The notes beneath the pieces are model-generated. The model was given only the letters and a program-made list of their open reading frames with translations. It did not search any database and was not told the origin of the DNA. From CAWDPQ01 sp049642465 (GTDB lineage Bacteria > Acidobacteriota > Vicinamibacteria > Vicinamibacterales > 2-12-FULL-66-21): DNA of 44,640 bases. Made by a program: the position numbers and the translations under genes. Every line of letters begins with the position of its first letter. Position 1 is the stretch's first letter. This document shows, piece by piece, positions 1 through 7,418 of the stretch. The stretch lies in NCBI GenBank assembly GCA_049642465.1, contig JBAROV010000102.1, positions 1 through 44,640 of the forward strand, given 5' to 3'.

Positions 1-20
1 GGCGGCGCGCCGCGCCGCTT

Positions 21-55
21 CCCTCCAACCGACGCGCCGTTTTCTGGCGAAGGTT
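21..55. repeat. 35-bp dispersed intergenic repeat, copy 1
   Basis: This 35-bp segment is found again in inverted orientation at 6028-6062, with 33 of 35 positions identical by eye. It lies immediately downstream of the PLD-like gene. Both copies are intergenic. Confidence 0.8.
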
Positions 56-56
56 G

Positions 57-2657
57 TTATTTCGGCAAGATCACCGTGTCATTCTTGGGTGTTCCGGGTG
101 ACGCGCTCAGATATCGGCTTGCCGAGAGCACAATCTGATCGATTGATAGACCGTCCTCCCGAGTTTGCAGCCGAATCCGCTGCGTGCCCGTCGTGGCGAA
201 ATAGATCGGCGGCCCAAGCAGGTTGCCGGGCCCCCAACCATTGTCTTCCCACCCCCAACCTGACAATCCGCAGCCGCTGCACGCTTCGAGGTTGAAGGCA
301 TCGCTGCTCGTGGTGCCGATTCGGTTGATGGCATTGCCGCTGCTGTCAACGGAACCGGAGAACTGCACGAACACTGAATCGTTGGCCCAGTCGTCGTTTT
401 CTGCTCTCCCGCGGATCCACAGTCGATAGGGACGACCGGCTTCGGCTGTGAATGTCAGCTCGATGTAGTTCGAAGGGTTTGCCAGCGGCGCGGCCAGTTT
501 GGCGGCACCAGCATTCGGGTGCCACACCCGCTGACCGCCGGCGGCCGTGGAGTCCGACACGGCCCGCCACGCCCCTGCGATCACTTGTGCCTGCGAGGCG
601 TAGAGCACGACTTCGAGCGGGTCGCCTGTCGTTGGTGGCGGCGTGGTCGGCTGCGAACCCCCGGAGGCCGGAAGAATGACCGTGTCATTCTTTGTGCTGC
701 CCGGTGACGACGACAGATATCGGCTGGGCGACAACACTATCTGATCGATTGACAGGCCGTCCTCGCGAGTCTGGATTCGAATTCGCTGCGTGCCGGTCGT
801 GCCGAAGTAGATCGCGGGTCCGAGCGGATTGCCCGGCCCCCAGCCGTTATCCTCCCAGCCCCAGCCGGAGATCCCGCATCCGCTGCACGCTTCGAGGTTG
901 AACGAATCGCTCGAGGTCGTCCCGATCTGGTGAATGGCGTTGCCATTCGCGTCCACTCTGCCCGAGAACTGCACGAAAACCGAGTCGTTCGACCACGCGT
1001 TGCCGTCGGCCTTGCCGCGGATCCACAGGTGATACGGCACCCCGGCGCTCGCCGTAAACGTCATCTCGAAGTAGTGCGATGGATTTGCGAGTGGAGCGGT
1101 CAGCTTTGCCGCGCCGGCGTCGGGATGCCAGAGACGTTGCCCCCCAGCCGCCGTGCTGTCTGCGGTCAGCCGCCACGCACCCGCGACGGTCGTCGCGCTC
1201 GCGGCATGCACAACGATCTCTCCCTCACCCGACGATGGCGGTGGCGGTGGCGGCGGCGGCGGAGGCGGCTCTGACGAGCCTTCGGTGGTGAATGCGTAGG
1301 TCTCGCTCGTGGCGGTGCGCTGCGCGGCGGTCTTGCTGACGATCTTCCAGTAGTACGTCGTTCCAGCGCCGAGTGCCGGCAGCGCGTAATTCGCCGTCGT
1401 GCTGGGCGACACGGGAACGTTCGACGCAACGAGCGGCGGTGTCGGCGAGGTTCCAAAGTAGACATCCGCGCCGTGCGCCCACGGTCCGGGGTACCACGAC
1501 AGGATGGCTCCGGATCGCGGCACATTCACTGCGCCGTTTGCCGGCTGCAGCTGCGATGCGGCAGTAGGCGGAAGAGGACTGAACGGCGCTGTTTCCGCGT
1601 AGCCAGTCAGGTTGTTCCACTTGCGTTCGAAGTTGTCCCTGAACCAGGCAAAGAACCACGCCTTGGTCGTGAAGTAGTTGTGTTCGTATTGAACGCTGTT
1701 CGAGTCTTCGGTCCAATTCGACGATCCATAGATCGTCAGACCCTGCGAGTAGAGCAGCGTGTTCTTCTGGTGGAGAAAACCTTGGTGCGCGCGAATCCGG
1801 ATCTGCACGCCAGCCATGTACATCCGGTCCACGTGGTACGCCTGCCAGACGTTCGCCGGGTTCCGGTAGCGGTCCGGCTCGGTGATGACGCGTACCGGGA
1901 CGCCGCGCCTGACTGCGCGGATCAAACCGTCGACGTGTCGCGGCTCCGTAATCTTGTACATGATGACGTCGATCCGCTGAGTCTCTTTGTCGTAGAAGGG
2001 GACCGACCGTGTCGCAAAATCCTCCGCCGGGACAAAGCTCATCGTCGGATCGATCGAGTAGAGCGGGTAGGCCCGGGCCGGAGTGTTGAAGATGTTCGCG
2101 TAGTTCGCGAACACCGTCGTGTCGACCCAGCTGTCGTCGAACTTCCGTCGAAAGCTGTTGATGACGGCTGGGTCGTCCGTGAAATAGATGCCTTCGTCCG
2201 TATAGTTGGTGTAAGGGGAGATCGGCTTGAAGTAGTAGTCAGAGTAGTTCGCGGCACTCCACTGAACTGTGTTCTGCCCGTTGAAGATCATGTACTTCCA
2301 ATGCATGATGCCGCCGGCGAACTTGTAGCGCATGGGCAGCCCGGACCGTTGAAAGAGGTCCAGCGTTACGGCGTTCATCGGGGTTTCGTTGTTGCGCCGC
2401 GGATCGACGAGTACGCGTACGCTGACACCTGCGTTCTTCCGCGCGATGATCGCATTGGCGAGCTCCTGGTCTTCCATGAACCACATCGCCACGTCGATGC
2501 TGACGCGTTCGTTCTGGATGTAGGTGAGGAGCATGGCGCGGCAATCTTGATGTGCCGGATCGCACATGACCTCCGCCGCGCTGGCGCGAGTAGGGAGCAA
2601 ACACAAGATTCCGGCGAGGATGAAGAGGCTGCGGCGAGCAACTGTCCGAACGGTCAT
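57..2657 (-). CDS. Secreted phospholipase D-like protein with duplicated C-terminal modules
   Basis: The 866-residue product starts with a Sec signal peptide (about 1-27, cleavage after ASA). Residues 30-350 form two PLD-like halves. The first has HWK at 119-121 followed by SAAN, and the second has HQK at 296-298 followed by GSSN at 311-314. The Asp usual five residues after the Lys is Asn126 in the first half and Tyr303 in the second, so activity may differ from classical HKD enzymes. Residues about 365-460 look like a fibronectin-III-type domain (TTYYWKIVSKT). A poly-proline linker follows at 464-473, then two near-identical modules (478-662 and 679-866) that look like the carbohydrate-binding-type modules common in acidobacterial exoproteins. 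The role is probably a surface or secreted phosphodiesterase; the substrate is unknown. A GGAG lies just upstream of the ATG. Confidence 0.85.
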   Translation of the reverse strand: MTVRTVARRSLFILAGILCLLPTRASAAEVMCDPAHQDCRAMLLTYIQNERVSIDVAMWFMEDQELANAIIARKNAGVSVRVLVDPRRNNETPMNAVTLDLFQRSGLPMRYKFAGGIMHWKYMIFNGQNTVQWSAANYSDYYFKPISPYTNYTDEGIYFTDDPAVINSFRRKFDDSWVDTTVFANYANIFNTPARAYPLYSIDPTMSFVPAEDFATRSVPFYDKETQRIDVIMYKITEPRHVDGLIRAVRRGVPVRVITEPDRYRNPANVWQAYHVDRMYMAGVQIRIRAHQGFLHQKNTLLYSQGLTIYGSSNWTEDSNSVQYEHNYFTTKAWFFAWFRDNFERKWNNLTGYAETAPFSPLPPTAASQLQPANGAVNVPRSGAILSWYPGPWAHGADVYFGTSPTPPLVASNVPVSPSTTANYALPALGAGTTYYWKIVSKTAAQRTATSETYAFTTEGSSEPPPPPPPPPPPSSGEGEIVVHAASATTVAGAWRLTADSTAAGGQRLWHPDAGAAKLTAPLANPSHYFEMTFTASAGVPYHLWIRGKADGNAWSNDSVFVQFSGRVDANGNAIHQIGTTSSDSFNLEACSGCGISGWGWEDNGWGPGNPLGPAIYFGTTGTQRIRIQTREDGLSIDQIVLSPSRYLSSSPGSTKNDTVILPASGGSQPTTPPPTTGDPLEVVLYASQAQVIAGAWRAVSDSTAAGGQRVWHPNAGAAKLAAPLANPSNYIELTFTAEAGRPYRLWIRGRAENDDWANDSVFVQFSGSVDSSGNAINRIGTTSSDAFNLEACSGCGLSGWGWEDNGWGPGNLLGPPIYFATTGTQRIRLQTREDGLSIDQIVLSASRYLSASPGTPKNDTVILPK
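60..623 (-). repeat. Module copy 2 of the PLD-like protein (residues 679-866)
   Basis: This second copy ends the protein at KNDTVILPK. It is collinear with copy 1 without large gaps. The linker between the copies is rich in Thr, Pro and Gly (TTPPPTTGD). Confidence 0.85.
672..1226 (-). repeat. Module copy 1 of the PLD-like protein (residues 478-662)
   Basis: This is the first of two intragenic duplicated modules. Shared blocks include TAAGGQR, AAPLANPS or its TAPLANPS variant, NDSVFVQFSG, NLEACSGCG, GWGWEDNGWGPGN, QTREDGLSIDQIVLS and KNDTVILP. The similarity is also plain at the DNA level, which suggests a fairly recent duplication or ongoing gene conversion. Confidence 0.85.
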
Positions 2658-2802
2658 AGGGTCGGTCTCCGGAGTGTGCCAACTCGCAATCGTTATTCCG
2701 CTGGAGGGCGCAGACCTCAGCAGCAGAATCGTTGGCCCTTTGCCGCTGAGCTGAGAAAGGAAGGGTAGAGGAAGAGCTTAACTATCCCTGAGGTTGCTCA
2801 GT

Positions 2803-2851
2803 ATTGGTTGACCGCTCTTCATCGTGATTGGTTGACCGCTGCTTCATCGTG
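2803..2851. repeat. 24/25-bp tandem duplication at the 3' end of the RodZ-like gene
   Basis: Two adjacent units (2803-2826 and 2827-2851) share ATTGGTTGACCGCT followed by TTCATCGTG and differ by one inserted G. The second unit contains the stop codon of the RodZ-like gene, so the duplication created an extra copy of its last few codons and stop. The rest of 2658-2802 shows only the leader of the PLD-like gene. Confidence 0.75.
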
Positions 2852-3587
2852 GCTGCGTGTCGATCGTGACGCGCTCCGTCCTCACTTCGCCCGCTTGCCC
2901 CATCGGGACCGCCGCACGCCCGTGGACTTGCCACAGGATTGCGCCAGCGTCCCCCACCCGGATGCTGACTTCTCGCCTGCCGTTCAGACTCACGCGCTCA
3001 CCCGGTTGAAGGGTGCGATACACCGCTCTGTCCCCATCCACCACGGCAGTGACCCAGACTGCACGTTGCGCCTCGAGGTTGATGCGAACGGCTGAGGGTG
3101 CTGCGGCCGCCTGGGCGACAGTCGCCGGTCGGGCCGTTTCGCTGACGGCGGGCGGGGGAGTTGGGAGTCTGCCGACGGTGCCGACCGCCCCCTCCTCGCC
3201 GTGCGGCTGCATCGCCCAGCGGCCGCCGGCGATCACAATAGCGCCCACCAGGGCGTACGCGAGGACCAGGGCTACCGTCCACAGCCACCCGCGCGGCGCG
3301 GAGCGTTCTGAACGGCGGTCGCGCGTGTCGGCGACAGGGGTTGCTGCTTCGGGTCGCGGTGCGAACTGAGAAAAGAACTCCCGGACGGTGACTTCTGGAT
3401 CGAGCCCTACTTCCGACGCGTAGGAACGGACGAATCCGCGTCCGTAGGGGCGTGGAGGCAGTGAGACGGAATCATTCTGCTCGATGGCGGAAAGAATTCG
3501 CGGTTGGACGCGCGTGGATCGAGAAATCGCATCGATCGTCAGGCCGCGCGCTTCCCGCGCCTGTCGTAGCTCTGCGCCAACATCCAT
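2844..3587 (-). CDS. rodZ: RodZ-like helix-turn-helix membrane protein
   Basis: The product is 247 residues. Residues 4-70 form the HTH_25-type helix-turn-helix typical of RodZ (LRQAREARGLTIDAIS, then RPYGRGFVRSYASEVGLDP). A variable linker follows, then one transmembrane helix at about 101-122. The periplasmic C-terminus (about 170-247, ending VTIDTQPR) resembles the DUF4115 domain. In the family, RodZ links MreB to the rod-shape wall-synthesis machinery. GGAGG lies about 8 bases upstream of the ATG. It is divergent from the exonuclease gene, with a shared intergenic array between them. The remaining uncertainty is whether it acts as RodZ itself or as a related cytoskeletal regulator. Confidence 0.85.
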   Translation of the reverse strand: MDVGAELRQAREARGLTIDAISRSTRVQPRILSAIEQNDSVSLPPRPYGRGFVRSYASEVGLDPEVTVREFFSQFAPRPEAATPVADTRDRRSERSAPRGWLWTVALVLAYALVGAIVIAGGRWAMQPHGEEGAVGTVGRLPTPPPAVSETARPATVAQAAAAPSAVRINLEAQRAVWVTAVVDGDRAVYRTLQPGERVSLNGRREVSIRVGDAGAILWQVHGRAAVPMGQAGEVRTERVTIDTQPR

Positions 3588-3612
3588 GGGGAGCCTCCGG
3601 GTTCGGCTGCCT

Positions 3613-3818
3613 GCTTCCGGCTTCCAGTCTCCAGTTCAAACGCTGCCGTGGCTGACGCCGCACGCGTATGGAAGAGCTGGAGTCTAGATGATGAGTTGCA
3701 CAAATCGCGCCGGTTCTCCCAGGGTGGAGTGGCCGATCGATAACAATTTTCGGCGAGTACGAACCTCAAGCTGCTCGCGCGAGAAAGGCTGCAAGCCGGA
3801 AGCTGTAAGCTGGAAGCT
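3613..3818. repeat. Inverted word array (GCTTCC / GGAAGC) across a divergent promoter region
   Basis: Between the RodZ-like gene (-) and the exonuclease gene (+), words of the form GCTTCCGGCTTCCAG occur near 3615-3640. Their reverse complements (GCCGGAAGC, CTGGAAGC) occur at about 3793-3818. The arms are about 150 bases apart and flank the region that should hold both promoters. The right arm ends three bases before the GTG of the exonuclease and supplies the only SD-like GGAAG. Confidence 0.6.
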
Positions 3819-3820
3819 AC

Positions 3821-4690
3821 GTGGATATCCACCTCATCGACGGCACATACGAATTGTTCCGCTACTACCACGCCCTTCCGTCAGCGCGCGACGCGCAAGG
3901 GATGGAGGTTGGTGCCGTCCGTGGCGTAATTGGGTCTGTGCTGGGGATGATCAATCGCGGCGCAACCCATGTCGGCGTGGCGACCGATCACATCATCGAA
4001 TCGTTCCGCAATCGACTCTGGCCTGGCTACAAAACGGGCGCCGGGATCGAACCTGATCTTTATCTGCAGTTTCCTCTCCTCGAGGAGGCGCTGGCGGCGA
4101 TGGGAGTGGTCGTCTGGCCGATGGTGGAATACGAAGCCGACGATGCGTTGGCTTCGGCTGCGGCGGCTGCGGCACGCGATCCAGAAGTCAGCCGGGTCAT
4201 CATCTGCACGCCGGACAAGGACCTCGCGCAGTGCATTCAGGGCACTCGGGTCGTGCAGCTCAATCGGCGGACCAACGTCATTCGCGACGAGCAGGGCGTC
4301 ATCGCGAAATTCGGCGTGCTCCCCTCGTCCATCCCCGATTACCTCGCGCTGGTCGGCGATTCGGCGGATGGCTATCCGGGATTACCAGGGTGGGGGGCCA
4401 AGTCCGCCGCAGCTGTCCTGGCGCGCTTCGAGCACCTCGAGTCGATTCCCGCAGACGCGCGACAGTGGCATGTGAATGCCGCCAACGCGTCCACGCTGGC
4501 GGCGACGCTGGAGCGCAATCGCGAGCTCGTCTTGCTGTTCAAAGACCTTGCGACCTTGCGCACCGATATCCCTCTCTTCGAATCGATCGACGACCTGCGT
4601 TGGAAGGGACCCGGACCGGAGTTCGCGCAGTTCGGCGCGCGATTCGATGCGGCAGTGGTGGAGCCGGCGCGCAAACCGGCCGAGCGGTAA
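3821..4690 (+). CDS. 5'-3' exonuclease / flap endonuclease (PolI N-terminal domain type)
   Basis: This 289-residue protein is a stand-alone homologue of the 5'-3' exonuclease domain of DNA polymerase I. Metal-binding positions are visible: D7 (LIDG), the EADD block at 105-108, PDKD at 131-134 and GDSADG at 179-184. These are followed by the H3TH DNA-binding segment GLPGWGAKSAA at 187-197. Such enzymes remove RNA primers and cut flaps. No polymerase domain is fused. The GTG start is chosen because MDIHLIDG is the natural N-terminus and no upstream in-frame start is better. Confidence 0.88.
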   Translation: MDIHLIDGTYELFRYYHALPSARDAQGMEVGAVRGVIGSVLGMINRGATHVGVATDHIIESFRNRLWPGYKTGAGIEPDLYLQFPLLEEALAAMGVVVWPMVEYEADDALASAAAAAARDPEVSRVIICTPDKDLAQCIQGTRVVQLNRRTNVIRDEQGVIAKFGVLPSSIPDYLALVGDSADGYPGLPGWGAKSAAAVLARFEHLESIPADARQWHVNAANASTLAATLERNRELVLLFKDLATLRTDIPLFESIDDLRWKGPGPEFAQFGARFDAAVVEPARKPAER

Positions 4691-4757
4691 GGCTTCCGGC
4701 TTTTCGGCTTCCAGCTGCCCGTGGCGCAGAGTTGGCAGCTGGGAGCTGGGAGCTGGT
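4691..4757 (+). repeat. Hairpin-forming word array after the exonuclease gene
   Basis: GGCTTCC words right after the stop are followed by CAGCTGCC, a spacer of about 14 bases, and GGCAGCTG with repeated GGGAGCTG. The inner 8 bp pair perfectly, and the stem extends to about 13 bp with one wobble. It could act as a terminator or attenuator before the HupE-like gene. It lacks a clear T-run and uses the same GGCTTCC word as the array at 3613-3818. Confidence 0.6.
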
Positions 4758-4776
4758 ACTATGAGCGGCCCAAACG

Positions 4777-5850
4777 ATGCGGTTGTGGATTGTTGCTGCG
4801 CTCGTGGCCTTCGCCGCGCCGGCCGCCGCCCACCCGGCTCCATTCAGCTACATAGACGTGCGTCTCGAGCGCGGCACGGTCGAGGTCGCCATCGTGGCTC
4901 ACGTATTCGATGTCGCGCACGATCTGGGGCTCTCGAACCCAGAGCAGCTGCTTGACGCACGTGCGCTTTCGGCCGACGCGCCGCGAATCACTTCCCTGCT
5001 CGCCGGGCGCGTGCGCGTGATCGTTGACGGCTCTTCAATCGCAGCCACCCCCTGGTCCACTCCGGAACCGCTTCCGGATCGGCAATCTATTCGGATCGTG
5101 ACGCAGCGTCGGCTTGCCCCGGCTCCGGGTACGGTTTCGATCTCGGCGCTGATGTTCCCTTACGACCCGGCGCATCAGACGTTTGTCAACGTCTATGAGG
5201 GCGACAGCGTCGCTCTCCAGGCGATCCTCGGAAAGGACAAAACCTCCGTTGACTATCATCCGGGAACGACGCAGGGGACGATCGCGGTCGTGCGAAAGTT
5301 CATCGGCGCCGGTATTCATCACATCCTGATTGGTCCCGATCACCTCCTTTTTCTGATCGGTCTCCTGCTGCTCGGCGGGTCGCTGCGTCAGCTCGTGCTG
5401 GTTGTGAGCGCGTTCACCGCGGCTCATAGCGTCACGCTGTCGCTTGCGGCGCTCAACATCTTCAGTCCGCCCGCCCGCATCGTCGAGCCGGCCATTGCGC
5501 TGAGCATCATCTATGTCGGTGCAGACAACCTCACCGTCCGAGGTGGCCGCGACGTACGGGCGTGGATTGCGTTCGGCTTCGGTCTCGTTCATGGATTCGG
5601 CTTTGCCAGCGTGCTCAGGGAGATGGATCTGCCGTCGCGCGCGCTGGGATGGTCGCTGTTTTCGTTCAACATCGGCGTCGAGATCGGCCAGCTCGTTGTG
5701 GTGATTGCCGTCGCGTCGACGCTGGCCGCGATCCGCGCACGGAGCGAAGCGGCGGGGCGACGGCTCGTATTTGCCGGCTCGCTCGTCGTCATTGTCGCCG
5801 GGGCATTTTGGTTCATCGAGCGTGTGTTCTTTCCGAATGGGATGGCATAG
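4777..5850 (+). CDS. HupE/UreJ family membrane protein
   Basis: The 357-residue protein has an N-terminal signal (AAPAAAHPAPFSYIDVRL) and an extracytoplasmic domain to about residue 165. The C-terminal half is polytopic and begins with HHILIGPDHLLFLIGLLLLG, the hallmark of HupE/UreJ proteins. Further helices carry HSVTLSLA and GLVHGFGFA, whose His and Asp residues may bind nickel or cobalt. Members are thought to import nickel or cobalt for hydrogenase or urease, but many acidobacterial copies lie near neither enzyme, as here. The ATG at 4777 is preferred; an ATG at 4761 is out of frame. Confidence 0.82.
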   Translation: MRLWIVAALVAFAAPAAAHPAPFSYIDVRLERGTVEVAIVAHVFDVAHDLGLSNPEQLLDARALSADAPRITSLLAGRVRVIVDGSSIAATPWSTPEPLPDRQSIRIVTQRRLAPAPGTVSISALMFPYDPAHQTFVNVYEGDSVALQAILGKDKTSVDYHPGTTQGTIAVVRKFIGAGIHHILIGPDHLLFLIGLLLLGGSLRQLVLVVSAFTAAHSVTLSLAALNIFSPPARIVEPAIALSIIYVGADNLTVRGGRDVRAWIAFGFGLVHGFGFASVLREMDLPSRALGWSLFSFNIGVEIGQLVVVIAVASTLAAIRARSEAAGRRLVFAGSLVVIVAGAFWFIERVFFPNGMA

Positions 5851-5856
5851 CAGGCG

Positions 5857-5884
5857 AAAAAGGGAAAAGGGAAAAGGGAAAAGC
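5857..5884 (+). repeat. AAAAGGG tandem word array (single orientation)
   Basis: About four AAAAGGG words in tandem lie just downstream of the HupE-like gene. The same word array occurs at 7069-7099, downstream of the next gene. No reverse-complement arm is present here. Confidence 0.75.
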
Positions 5885-6123
5885 GCGCCGTCTCGCCGAA
5901 GCGCGCATGAGAGTTCGAGCGCGGAGGCGGAGGGCCCCACGAGCAACGAGAAAGCGCCTGCGGCCCGAGCGAGCGGCCGGCTTGCCAGCCGGAGCGCCGG
6001 CCCGCCTTCGTTGAAACTACGGCGGGCAACCTTCGCCAGAAAACGGCGCGAAGGTTGGAGGGCAGCCCGGCGTAGCCGGGCCCGCGAGCGAGCGCGAGTG
6101 GGGGTGGGGCCCCACGAGCAACT
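5885..6123 (+). other. Structured intergenic mosaic module, long form
   Basis: This GC-rich stretch has no coding signal but contains a row of perfect hairpins: CCGGCT/AGCCGG (5977-5992), GCCCGCC/GGCGGGC (6000-6027), CCCGGC/GCCGGG with a 3-base loop (6066-6080) and the 12-bp palindrome GTGGGGCCCCAC (6104-6115). The 16-mer GGGCCCCACGAGCAAC occurs twice (5932-5947 and 6107-6122). Shorter relatives of these parts recur at 7096-7170. It may be a structured untranslated RNA or a non-coding mobile repeat. Confidence 0.6.
6028..6062. repeat. 35-bp dispersed intergenic repeat, copy 2 (inverted)
   Basis: This is the reverse complement of 21-55, with two adjacent mismatches. It lies inside the structured mosaic module upstream of the metallo-beta-lactamase-fold gene. 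Confidence 0.8.
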
Positions 6124-6143
6124 AATAGATGGAGGACTTTGAG

Positions 6144-7067
6144 ATGAAACGAAGAGCAAGGGTCCTTGCCCTGGTGATTACCGCCGGGGCGCTGTCAATT
6201 GCGGTCGGCGCGTACCAGCAAAAACCGGAAGGTCCAAGGGTCGTTGAAGTCGAAAAGCTCAAGGACAACCTGTTCGTGCTGAAAGGGGGCGGCGGGAACA
6301 CCGCCGTGTTCGTGCAGTCGAACGGCGTGACGGTTGTCGATACGAAGAACCCTGGATGGGGACAGCCGATCCTCGACAAGATCAAGGAACTGACCAACAA
6401 ACCCATCACGACGATCATCAACACGCACACCCACGGTGATCACGTGAGCGGCAACGTCGAATTTCCCGCCACCGTCGAGGTCGTCACGCACGAGAACACG
6501 AAAGCCAACATGGAGAAGATGGCGGCGGTCACAGGCTTACCCGCAGCGAATCCACCGCGCAACATCTTCGCCGAGAACCAGGGGAAGGGGCTTCCGAAGC
6601 GGACGTTCAAGGACCGGCTGTCAATCGGCCAGGGTGGCGACCAGATCGATCTCTACTACTTCGGGCCGGCCCACACGAACGGTGACACGTGGGTCGTGTT
6701 CCCCTCACTCAGAGTGATGCATGCTGGCGACGTGTTTTCCGGGAAGAACATCCCGATCATGGATGCCAACAACGGGGGGAGTGGTGTTCAGTATCCGGAG
6801 ACGCTGCGAAAGACCCACGGTGGCGTGAAGAACGTGGACACGATCATCACCGGGCACAGCACCCAGATGACAATGGCCGATCTACTCCAGTACTCGGAGT
6901 TCATCCAGGACCTGGTCAATGCCGTGCGTGCGGGCAAGAAGGCCGGGCAGACTGTGGATCAGATCGCCGAAAACTGGAAGGTGCCGGAGAAATATACGGG
7001 CTACGCGGCTCCGCAGGCCCCGCGACTGCGGGCCAACGTCCAGGTGATTTTCGATGAGGTCAAGTAG
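6144..7067 (+). CDS. Exported metallo-beta-lactamase-fold hydrolase
   Basis: The 307-residue enzyme has an N-terminal signal (MKRRARVLALVITAGAL...). The metal-binding signature HTHGDH is at residues 95-100 of this start. Later ligands are the His in GPAHTNGD, the Asp in MHAGDVF and the His in ITGHSTQ. This fits the two-metal MBL fold, but the substrate cannot be read from sequence. An in-frame ATG at 6129 exists, but GGAGG at 6131-6135 sits about 8 bases before the ATG at 6144, which makes the latter the better start. The gene is bracketed by two related intergenic modules. Confidence 0.85.
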   Translation: MKRRARVLALVITAGALSIAVGAYQQKPEGPRVVEVEKLKDNLFVLKGGGGNTAVFVQSNGVTVVDTKNPGWGQPILDKIKELTNKPITTIINTHTHGDHVSGNVEFPATVEVVTHENTKANMEKMAAVTGLPAANPPRNIFAENQGKGLPKRTFKDRLSIGQGGDQIDLYYFGPAHTNGDTWVVFPSLRVMHAGDVFSGKNIPIMDANNGGSGVQYPETLRKTHGGVKNVDTIITGHSTQMTMADLLQYSEFIQDLVNAVRAGKKAGQTVDQIAENWKVPEKYTGYAAPQAPRLRANVQVIFDEVK

Positions 7068-7418
7068 AAAGGGAAAAGGGAAAAGGGAGAAGGGAAAAGC
7101 GCCTGCGGCCGCGGCGAGCGAGCGAAAGCGAGACGAGCCGCAGCGAGCGGGGGTGGGGCCCCGCGAGCACTGAGAAGAGGAGTGCGACGGTGTTTGCATT
7201 GAATCGTTCGGAACAAACCAAGGCCGGCAGTAATCGATCCGTCGCTGATTGAAACCGAGCCAATCCGGGCTCAAGGCGAGGGGGTCGCGACGCATCGCGG
7301 CACACCTGGGCGTCACGATCCATATAAATGGAGAAGACTCCGACAAAAAAATGGAGAACCAGCCGGAGTGGTGTAAGGTTCTGCCGTCATTTTTCAGTCT
7401 GATTCAGGAGGAGAGCCA
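7068..7418 (+). other. Gene-free leader with short mosaic module, upstream of TonB receptor 1
   Basis: This 351-base gap opens with AAAAGGG/AGGGAGA words (7069-7099). It continues with the 15-mer AAAGCGCCTGCGGCC (7096-7110, also at 5951-5965), GCGAGCGAGCG, and GGGGTGGGGCCCCGCGAGCA ending at 7169. It is therefore a shorter relative of 5857-6123. The rest (7190-7405) is the untranslated leader of the receptor gene. I see no riboswitch core in it. AGGAGGAG at 7406-7413 is the ribosome-binding site. Confidence 0.65.

Noticed and set aside
1473..2768. A 431-codon open frame antisense to the PLD-like gene
   Set aside because: No domain or signal is seen, and the composition is that of a frame shadow. 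The opposite strand carries clear PLD motifs.
5035..6159. A 374-codon open frame antisense to the HupE-like gene and the following gap
   Set aside because: It runs through the structured intergenic module and has low-complexity residues only.
7190..7405. A cobalamin or other riboswitch ahead of TonB receptor 1
   Set aside because: I could not find the conserved core boxes of any class I know, and receptors of this type usually bind glycans or peptides.
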